From JAVBSX01 sp031549565 (lineage in GTDB: Bacteria > Planctomycetota > Planctomycetia > Pirellulales > Thermoguttaceae), in the NCBI GenBank assembly GCA_031549565.1, contig JAVBPO010000143.1, positions 1 to 11,111 of the forward strand: a stretch of 11,111 bases of DNA. The letters run 5' to 3'. The notes under the pieces are model-generated. The model saw only the letters and a list, made by a program, of their open reading frames with translations, was not told the DNA's origin and ran no database searches. A program made the translations under genes and the position numbers. Of this stretch, positions 7,323-11,111 are shown one piece after another; the first letter of the stretch is position 1; each line of letters opens with the position of its first letter.

Positions 7323-8645
7323 ATGCTTTACTTTCGATTGATTATCGTATCTGTATTTTTGTTTTTCGCACTATCAGCCATTGGTACCGTAACACTTGCG
7401 GCTCAAGGCGAAACGCTTACCGTCAACACGGTTGATCCCGCTCCGATCACGCAGCCGTACGAGATCGTCAACGTCAAACCAGGGCTCGGCGCCGACGTGG
7501 TGAACAAATCGCAAATCGGAACTCGCATCACGACGCGGAATTCCGAAACCGGATTGAACGAGTTCACCAATACAGGCGGCTTGACGCAATCGAAGGGAAC
7601 ATTCGCGAATGAGGGGTACGTTTCCACCGCCAATTTGAGCGGCGGTACGAAGTTCACGAACGCGAAGTCCGGACAAGTCGACATGATGATCCTCGGGAAT
7701 TCGCCGAATTTGGTCGTCGAGAATAACGGCCAAATCGGCATCTACTCGACCATCGGCAACGACCGCCGCGCAGGGCTCGTCCAGTCGAACGGAATGGTGA
7801 CGAATAACAATTATATTTCCGTACTGGACATTTCCGGCGGAAGACTGGTGAACAATAGTAAAGTGACCGTCGTCAACCAAAAGGGGGGGTATGTCGCCAA
7901 TTATGACTGGATGGTTTGGGTCACGGTCAACGACGACAACGCCTATTTCTACAATGGAATCCACGGAGCGATCAATAGTGAAAGCGAAACGCGACCCGGG
8001 GGCGAATTGGTTTTGAAACGAGGAACCGTGGAGAACGATAATTACATCAAGCGAATCTTCATGGAGGGTGGGGAGCTGATCCATAATCTCGATCCGAAAA
8101 ATCGAGCGATGCAATATGCCGAGATCTCCGGCGGTACGCTTTCCGGGAACGGCTTATTCGAAACTCTAATTCTCAAAGACGGTTTCGAGCTGGACACGGC
8201 CTCATTTACCGGAGCGATCCAATCTTTAACGGCGGAAGTCGGAAGCCAAATTCGTTTTCTGGTCGATTCGGTCGCAGCCGATTTCGATTTCTTTTCGAAG
8301 TTGAACGTTTTGAGTGCGTTTGACGCCGCTAACGCGATGTTCATCGTGGATTTCGACGCATCGATCGCTCAAGAGGATTGGACCGCCTTCGACTTAAAGC
8401 GGTTGTTCAATTTCGGTTCGGAATCGCTTTATGATTCCCTCGATTGGAGCAAATTCGAGATTCACGGTTTGAGCGACTGGGCTTTCGATGGAAGCTTCGT
8501 GCGGCAAATGGTCAACGGCGAAATGGCGCAATTCCAAGAGCCGACAGTCGCTCCCACGCCCGAACCGGCAACCTTGTTCGTCGTGCTCGCCGGCGCCGCC
8601 GGATTGCCGTTGCTGCGGCGGAAAGTACGTTCGCGGACGCTTTGA
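7323..8645 (+). CDS. Secreted beta-structured PEP-CTERM anchor-domain protein
   Basis: A 440-residue protein from ATG 7323. An upstream in-frame TTG at 7287 would spoil the signal peptide and lies almost on the predicted transcription start. The N-terminus (MLYFRLIIVSVFLFFALSAI...TLAAQG) is a signal peptide. The C-terminus has the tripartite PEP-CTERM signal: PEP at about 413-415 in TPEPATLF, a short hydrophobic stretch, and a basic RRKVRSR end. This is the substrate signature of exosortase-type sorting, in which the tail is cut off as the protein is delivered to the envelope or exopolysaccharide matrix. The middle is rich in Gly, Asn and Thr and contains three related 29-residue units at about 85-113, 150-178 and 227-255, sharing the pattern N-[DEN]-[GN]-Y-[IV]-x5-[SE]-G-G. 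A parallel beta-helix or stalk is likely. No catalytic motif is seen. An adhesive or matrix role is inference. Confidence 0.85.
   Translation: MLYFRLIIVSVFLFFALSAIGTVTLAAQGETLTVNTVDPAPITQPYEIVNVKPGLGADVVNKSQIGTRITTRNSETGLNEFTNTGGLTQSKGTFANEGYVSTANLSGGTKFTNAKSGQVDMMILGNSPNLVVENNGQIGIYSTIGNDRRAGLVQSNGMVTNNNYISVLDISGGRLVNNSKVTVVNQKGGYVANYDWMVWVTVNDDNAYFYNGIHGAINSESETRPGGELVLKRGTVENDNYIKRIFMEGGELIHNLDPKNRAMQYAEISGGTLSGNGLFETLILKDGFELDTASFTGAIQSLTAEVGSQIRFLVDSVAADFDFFSKLNVLSAFDAANAMFIVDFDASIAQEDWTAFDLKRLFNFGSESLYDSLDWSKFEIHGLSDWAFDGSFVRQMVNGEMAQFQEPTVAPTPEPATLFVVLAGAAGLPLLRRKVRSRTL
7575..8087 (+). repeat. Three diverged 29-residue repeats in the PEP-CTERM protein
   Basis: Units start at about 7575, 7770 and 8001. 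Their cores read NEGYVSTANLSGG, NNNYISVLDISGG and NDNYIKRIFMEGG, each followed by a short strand ending in TN, NN or HN. Spacing between units is 65 and 77 residues, so they are domain-scale repeats separated by variable linkers, not a tandem array. Conservation is at the protein level; the DNA is not obviously repeated. Confidence 0.6.
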
Positions 8646-8663
8646 TTTTTTCCACCATTTTCC

Positions 8664-9827
8664 ATGCAAAACTTCACGTTTCACAATCCGACGAAAATCG
8701 TTTTCGGCAAAGAAACCGTTTCGCAAATCGGGACCGAAGCGGCCCCTTACGGCAAGCGGGCGCTGTTGGTTTACGGCAAAAATTCGATCAAAGCGAACGG
8801 CGTTTATGACACCGTCGTCCAATCGCTCAAAGCGGCGAAGATCGATTTCTTCGAGCATCCCGGCGTCAAGGCGAACCCGACTTTGGAACACACACGTCAG
8901 GGAATCGAAATCGTCCGCCGGAAAAAGCTCGACTTCATCCTCGCCGTCGGCGGCGGAAGTGTGATCGACGAATCGAAGGCGATCGCCGCCGGGGCACGGG
9001 GAAGCGACGACGTCTGGGAGTATTATCTCGGCAATGCTTCCATTCGTGACGCCGTTCCGCTGTTGACCGTGTTGACGATGGCCGCGACCGGTACGGAAAT
9101 GAACGGCGGCACGGTGATCACCAACGAAGCGATGCACGAAAAACTCGGGCTCGGCTCCGAATTCCTGTTTCCGAAAGTCTCGATTCTGGATCCGACGACG
9201 ACCTTTTCCGTCCCGGCGGACCAGACGGCTTACGGTTGCATCGACGCGGCAACCCATTTGCTGGAAAGCTATTTTACGTGCAGCGATCCGTATACGCCGA
9301 TCCAGGACCGTTACGTCGAGGGAATCGTCCGGACGATTACGGAAATCGCGGAGAAAATCGTCGCGCATCCGAACGATTATCAGCTCCGCGCAACGTTCAT
9401 GTGGTGCGCGACGCTGGCTTGGAACAATCTCGCCCCGGCGGGTGTGGGACATTGGTCGACGCCGAACCATCTGATCGGACACAGCATGAGCGCCCTGCAC
9501 GACACGCCGCACGGGGCATCGCTGTCGATTTCTCTTTCCGGTTGGCTCCCGTGGTACGCCGTCGAACATGCGCCGCGTCTTGCGCAGCTCGGCCGCGCGG
9601 TTTTCGACATCACCGATCCGAACCCGACGACCGCGGCGCAGCAAACGATCGCGGCGTTTCGCAAATGGTATCACCACTTGAAAAGCCCGACGAAGTTGGC
9701 CGACATCGGCGTCGACGCGATCGGGACGATGCGAATCGCAGAAAACGTCGAACACTGCGCCCCGCTCTGGGGACTGCCGGATTACAATCGCGACTTCGTT
9801 CTGGGAATTCTGGACCGCTGCGAGTGA
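8664..9827 (+). CDS. Iron-containing alcohol dehydrogenase (butanol dehydrogenase/YqhD-like, group III ADH)
   Basis: A 387-residue cytosolic NAD(P)H-dependent alcohol dehydrogenase of the iron-activated family, interconverting short-chain aldehydes and alcohols. The length equals the family norm. The start reads MQNFTFHNPTKIVFGKETV, the typical opening of BdhA/YqhD-like enzymes. The nucleotide-binding motif is GGGSVID at 96-102, and the TGTEMNGG turn at 142-149 is present. All four metal ligands fit by motif and spacing: D194 and H198 in CIDAATH, H269 in TPNHLIGH and H283 in DTPHG. The 269-283 gap is 14 residues, as in FucO. The true substrate cannot be read from sequence; butanal, acetaldehyde and reactive carbonyls are all handled by relatives. 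The gene starts 18 bases after the PEP-CTERM stop with no Shine-Dalgarno and no separate promoter that I can see, so co-transcription is likely although the functions seem unrelated. Confidence 0.92.
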   Translation: MQNFTFHNPTKIVFGKETVSQIGTEAAPYGKRALLVYGKNSIKANGVYDTVVQSLKAAKIDFFEHPGVKANPTLEHTRQGIEIVRRKKLDFILAVGGGSVIDESKAIAAGARGSDDVWEYYLGNASIRDAVPLLTVLTMAATGTEMNGGTVITNEAMHEKLGLGSEFLFPKVSILDPTTTFSVPADQTAYGCIDAATHLLESYFTCSDPYTPIQDRYVEGIVRTITEIAEKIVAHPNDYQLRATFMWCATLAWNNLAPAGVGHWSTPNHLIGHSMSALHDTPHGASLSISLSGWLPWYAVEHAPRLAQLGRAVFDITDPNPTTAAQQTIAAFRKWYHHLKSPTKLADIGVDAIGTMRIAENVEHCAPLWGLPDYNRDFVLGILDRCE

Positions 9828-9891
9828 CTCTTGCAACGGATGTTCCAGAATTAGTCGATGTGAAAACGGCCGTATCTCTTTGAATTATTGC

Positions 9892-9903
9892 GTGTAGCCG
9901 CGA
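9892..9903 (+). repeat. Left terminal inverted repeat of the deleted insertion sequence
   Basis: GTGTAGCCGCGA is the exact reverse complement of 10259-10270. The similarity continues imperfectly to 9910 (AAAGTAGG against ATTTTAGG at the other end). Confidence 0.65.
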
Positions 9904-9984
9904 AAGTAGGTAATTGATCTGGAAAAAAAGATTCCTTTTTGAGATAGTAACCATAGACAAAACAAGAAGTTACGTCTCACCAAG

Positions 9985-9991
9985 AAAGGAG
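9985..9991 (+). promoter_or_regulatory. Strong Shine-Dalgarno deciding the start at 9998
   Basis: AAAGGAG at 9985-9991 is separated by 6 bases from ATG 9998. It is the only clearly canonical ribosome binding site in the window; the neighbouring host genes have none. It fixes the start of the short reading frame and suggests a translation signal that came in with a mobile element. Confidence 0.6.
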
Positions 9992-10151
9992 TCTGCCATG
10001 AAGGCGAACGCAATTATCGAATCTCTCACGACAAAAGTCAAGGCCATTTTGCAAAACCATGAGGTCGGGCTCGAACAGCCCCTGACCGGCGAAAACGCCG
10101 AAAACGTCGCCCGAATCCTCGCCGAAGCCTTGGCCGCGGACCGGCGGGCAG

Positions 10152-10256
10152 GTGATACTGACGCTTCGCTCGCTATTGAAGTCCGGCCGTTGGGAGCTGT
10201 TCTGGCGTCACATGAAAAACACCCAAACCACCCATCCCCCCAAAATCGCCGCCTAA
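10152..10256 (+). pseudogene. C-terminal remnant of the same transposase-like gene in a different frame
   Basis: An open frame without its own start. It reads LRSLLKSGRWELFWRHMKN, then PPKIAA, and stops at 10254-10256 inside the right terminal repeat. The Arg/Trp-rich amphipathic tail is far more protein-like than the frame carried on from 9998. It is shifted one base relative to the N-terminal piece, and the likely deletion junction is near 10148-10153. Confidence 0.5.
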
Positions 10257-10258
10257 AA

Positions 10259-10270
10259 TCGCGGCTACAC
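10259..10270 (-). repeat. Right terminal inverted repeat of the deleted insertion sequence
   Basis: TCGCGGCTACAC is the exact reverse complement of 9892-9903 and lies 2 bases beyond the TAA that ends the C-terminal remnant. Confidence 0.65.
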
Positions 10271-10281
10271 CCTAACTAAAT

Positions 10282-10292
10282 ATCATCAATCC
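10282..10292 (+). repeat. Left copy of the target-site duplication
   Basis: ATCATCAATCC occurs here and again at 10470-10480, directly outside both ends of the inverted-repeat element. The true duplication is 9 to 11 bases, because the last two bases may belong to the element end. Confidence 0.7.
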
Positions 10293-10307
10293 AGCCCCGT
10301 GAAGGTG
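10292..10307 (+). repeat. Left terminal inverted repeat of the MITE-like element
   Basis: CAGCCCCGTGAAGGTG pairs with 10453-10468 with a single mismatch. The repeat stops abruptly on the outer side. Confidence 0.7.
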
Positions 10308-10452
10308 TGCATGTTATAAAAAGCCTTGTTTTTACGTATTTTCCTGGGATTGTCAGTCTCTGCCCGATCACAAAATTTTTATTTATCGCCCCTGTATTTA
10401 AGAAGAAATGCTTCAAAATAGGCAGAATCCGAGTTTTCTAGGCCCCAAATAC

Positions 10453-10468
10453 CACCTTCACAGGGCTG
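10453..10468 (-). repeat. Right terminal inverted repeat of the MITE-like element
   Basis: CACCTTCACAGGGCTG is the inverse of 10292-10307 apart from one base (A at 10462). The stop codon of the HNH gene (10458-10460, read on the minus strand) lies inside it. Confidence 0.7.
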
Positions 10469-11006
10469 CATCATCAATCCTTTCTCGAAAAACGGTATCA
10501 GTATTATCAAAATGCCTTTCCAAAACCTGTTTTACATAATTTGGCAGCTCTGTCCCCATTGTATCAGCCTGCTGCTGTATTTTCTCGAAAACATCTACCT
10601 CGTTTCCTTTCCAAGTCAAATACAATTGGCGGATTTCCTGAGTTGCGATGTGTGAATACTCAACAGGATTTGCCCAATAGCAACTTCGACAAATTTCTAT
10701 ATCTTTATTGTAAATCCAATTCAGACAGTGTTCGCACGACCATGATTTTGCACGATTACAGGAACCGCAAAGCAGGGTTAACGACTGAGATTCACCATCA
10801 CCATTTACTTCGTAAGGAATACAATGATCGATTTGTAAATATCGCAATTCAAAAGTCGTGGAACAAATCGAACATTTCGATCCCGATTTTTCTCCTAAAT
10901 CCTCTTTGAGTTTTTTGGGAAAAACCTTACGACCGCCGAATTTTCCGCCCTCAATTTTAACGGGATCACCAAAGGGCACCTCTGGAAATGCCGTTTTTCG
11001 GATCAA
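10458..11006 (-). CDS. HNH endonuclease-like protein with extra zinc-ribbon cysteines
   Basis: A 182-residue protein read from TTG at 11006; an in-frame stop lies just upstream, so no earlier start exists in this frame. The HNH core is C45-x2-C48, then D60-H61 in LQIDHCIPYEV, then C80-x2-C83-N84 in LLCGSCNRAKS. This is the Cys-containing beta-beta-alpha-metal nuclease fold, which binds zinc structurally and a catalytic metal for DNA cleavage. A second pair, C91-x2-C94 and C106-x2-C109, suggests an additional zinc ribbon. The last 70 residues are helical and charged. GC is about 35% over much of the gene, well below the neighbours, which points to horizontal acquisition. The C-terminus (DDAAL) comes from the MITE-like element; before insertion it probably ended DDI. 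The start is uncertain: the TTG overlaps the stop of a short upstream frame (TTGA), or a one-base frameshift cut the protein off from an MKIPSKLDYRAIEPAR N-terminus. The biological role (restriction, mobile-element or phage related) is not resolved. Confidence 0.75.
   Translation of the reverse strand: MIRKTAFPEVPFGDPVKIEGGKFGGRKVFPKKLKEDLGEKSGSKCSICSTTFELRYLQIDHCIPYEVNGDGESQSLTLLCGSCNRAKSWSCEHCLNWIYNKDIEICRSCYWANPVEYSHIATQEIRQLYLTWKGNEVDVFEKIQQQADTMGTELPNYVKQVLERHFDNTDTVFRERIDDAAL
10470..10480 (+). repeat. Right copy of the target-site duplication
   Basis: ATCATCAATCC repeats 10282-10292 exactly. On the minus strand it encodes the ..ERIDD residues near the end of the HNH protein, so this copy is part of the original gene. 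Confidence 0.7.
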
Positions 11007-11053
11007 CGAGCGGGTTCAATCGCACGATAATCGAGTTTCGAGGGAATTTTCAT
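11003..11053 (-). other. Short reading frame overlapping the HNH start: displaced N-terminus or end of an upstream gene
   Basis: ATG at 11053 begins MKIPSKLDYRAIEPAR and stops with TGA at 11005-11003. That stop overlaps the TTG start of the HNH gene by three bases in the string TTGA. The frame also stays open upstream to the window edge, so this could be the tail of a longer upstream gene translationally coupled to the HNH gene. Alternatively a single-base change separated it from the HNH protein, since a -1 shift would join ...EPAR to LIRKTAF. An AAAGGAG lies upstream but about 17 bases from this ATG, too far for a good ribosome binding site. Confidence 0.3.
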
Positions 11054-11111
11054 GATTTTCGACCTGTTTTCTCCTTTTGACGCCCCCAAACTGACTCGCT
11101 GACGCCGGTTT

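Larger units (their letters stand above)
9892..10270 (+). mobile_element. Internally deleted insertion sequence with both terminal inverted repeats
   Basis: The segment is bounded by GTGTAGCCGCGA (9892-9903) and its exact inverse TCGCGGCTACAC (10259-10270). Extending inward, 16 of 19 bases pair. Inside are a well-formed ribosome binding site, the N-terminal portion of a protein (from 9998) and, in a different frame, a C-terminal-like piece ending at a TAA (10254-10256) that lies within the right terminal repeat. This is the layout of a small one-gene insertion sequence whose central transposase region was deleted, leaving 379 bases. I see no flanking target duplication. The family is not established; from memory the tail resembles ISKra4-type transposases, with low confidence. 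Confidence 0.6.
9998..10279 (+). pseudogene. Truncated transposase-like gene, N-terminal remnant with an out-of-frame tail
   Basis: From ATG 9998 the frame gives 93 residues. The first 50 or so (MKANAIIESLTTKVKAIL, then GLEQPLTGENAENVARILAEALAA) look like a genuine helical N-terminal domain. After about position 10150 the composition changes to a Pro/His/Arg/Ser-rich string that runs on through the right terminal repeat, which is typical of reading out of frame. From about 10152 another frame reads ILTLRSLLKSGRWELFWRHM and ends with TAA at 10254-10256, which looks like a natural transposase C-terminus. The simplest reading is one transposase gene whose middle was deleted with a frame change, so no active enzyme can be made. 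Whether the short product is expressed from the intact ribosome binding site is unknown. The family assignment is a guess. Confidence 0.55.
10291..10469 (+). mobile_element. MITE-like non-autonomous element of about 178 bases with a preserved target-site duplication
   Basis: The ends CAGCCCCGTGAAGGTG (10292-10307) and CACCTTCACAGGGCTG (10453-10468) are inverted repeats matching at 15 of 16 bases. The element is flanked by a direct repeat of 9-11 bases. The interior is AT-rich, has no reading frame of note, and includes a TAAAAA...TTTTTA mini-hairpin near 10316-10333. It is inserted at the very end of the minus-strand HNH gene and supplies that gene's last codons and stop. Short length, terminal inverted repeats, no coding capacity and a target duplication are the defining traits of a MITE. 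The duplication length would suit mobilisation by an IS4-superfamily transposase (established range about 10-13), but the partner is not known. Confidence 0.75.

Noticed and set aside
7879..7888. Run of seven G in the PEP-CTERM gene as a possible phase-variation tract
   Set aside because: A single heptamer in frame (AAG GGG GGG TAT), in the middle of the gene and without other repeats, is too short for confident slippage control.
8394..9836. Long minus-strand open frame (480 codons) opposite the alcohol dehydrogenase gene
   Set aside because: It mirrors the dehydrogenase, whose metal-ligand and nucleotide-binding motifs are all present. The antisense product is Arg/Asp-rich and featureless.
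9919..9942. GGAA...TTCC followed by TTTTT as an intrinsic terminator for the alcohol dehydrogenase
   Set aside because: The stem is only four A/T-rich-flanked base pairs, and the site lies inside the left part of the deleted insertion sequence, about 90 bases beyond the stop codon.
10282..10480. CRISPR array or retron-like RNA in the repeat-rich non-coding stretch
   Set aside because: There are only two copies of each short repeat, in the flanking-direct plus terminal-inverted arrangement of a transposable element. There are no regularly spaced repeats and no reverse transcriptase or cas gene nearby.
11052..11102. Small plus-strand frame MIFDLFSPFDAPKLTR at the right edge
   Set aside because: It has 16 codons, no ribosome binding site and overlaps the opposite-strand frame; nothing supports it as a gene.

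Overview
The window looks like a chromosomal segment of a planctomycete, probably from the Pirellulales. The evidence is several lineage-typical proteins: a DUF11-type C-terminus, a secreted PQQ-propeller protein opening with WPRFRGPNGQG, a PEP-CTERM protein, and a long membrane-anchored helical-repeat protein. Most starts lack a Shine-Dalgarno sequence. Host-like genes are clearly above 50% GC by eye, while the right end drops to about 35-40%. The assignment rests on pattern recognition, not on a search.

Layout, left to right. (1) 2-172: the tail of a surface or envelope repeat-domain protein. (2) 184-2760: a near-consensus promoter, a short leader hairpin and a secreted multidomain GH51 alpha-L-arabinofuranosidase. 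(3) 2771-5701, minus strand and convergent with the GH51 gene: a 976-residue protein of unknown function with one N-terminal membrane anchor. (4) 5702-5928: a divergent promoter region. (5) 5929-7191: an exported PQQ-like beta-propeller protein. (6) 7247-8645: a promoter plus a secreted PEP-CTERM protein with three 29-residue repeats. (7) 8664-9827: an iron-dependent alcohol dehydrogenase 18 bases downstream, possibly co-transcribed. (8) 9828-10480: no ordinary host gene but two nested mobile-element relics. (9) 10458-11006, minus strand: a low-GC HNH endonuclease-like gene that runs into the right edge.

Functionally, the left and middle parts fit a polysaccharide-degrading, surface-oriented lifestyle. 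GH51 releases L-arabinose from arabinan or arabinoxylan side chains, the propeller and PEP-CTERM proteins are envelope or secreted components, and the alcohol dehydrogenase would serve redox balancing or aldehyde detoxification. Nothing ties these genes into one pathway beyond proximity.

The most interesting part is 9892-10480. Bases 9892-10270 have inverted terminal repeats and look like an insertion sequence that lost most of its transposase. The N-terminal piece keeps its ribosome binding site, and a C-terminal piece survives in another frame. Eleven bases further on is a roughly 178-base non-coding element with 16-base inverted ends and a 9-11 base direct repeat on either side. It lies exactly at the 3' end of the HNH gene and replaces that gene's original last residue and stop codon. 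It has the anatomy of a MITE with its target-site duplication preserved.
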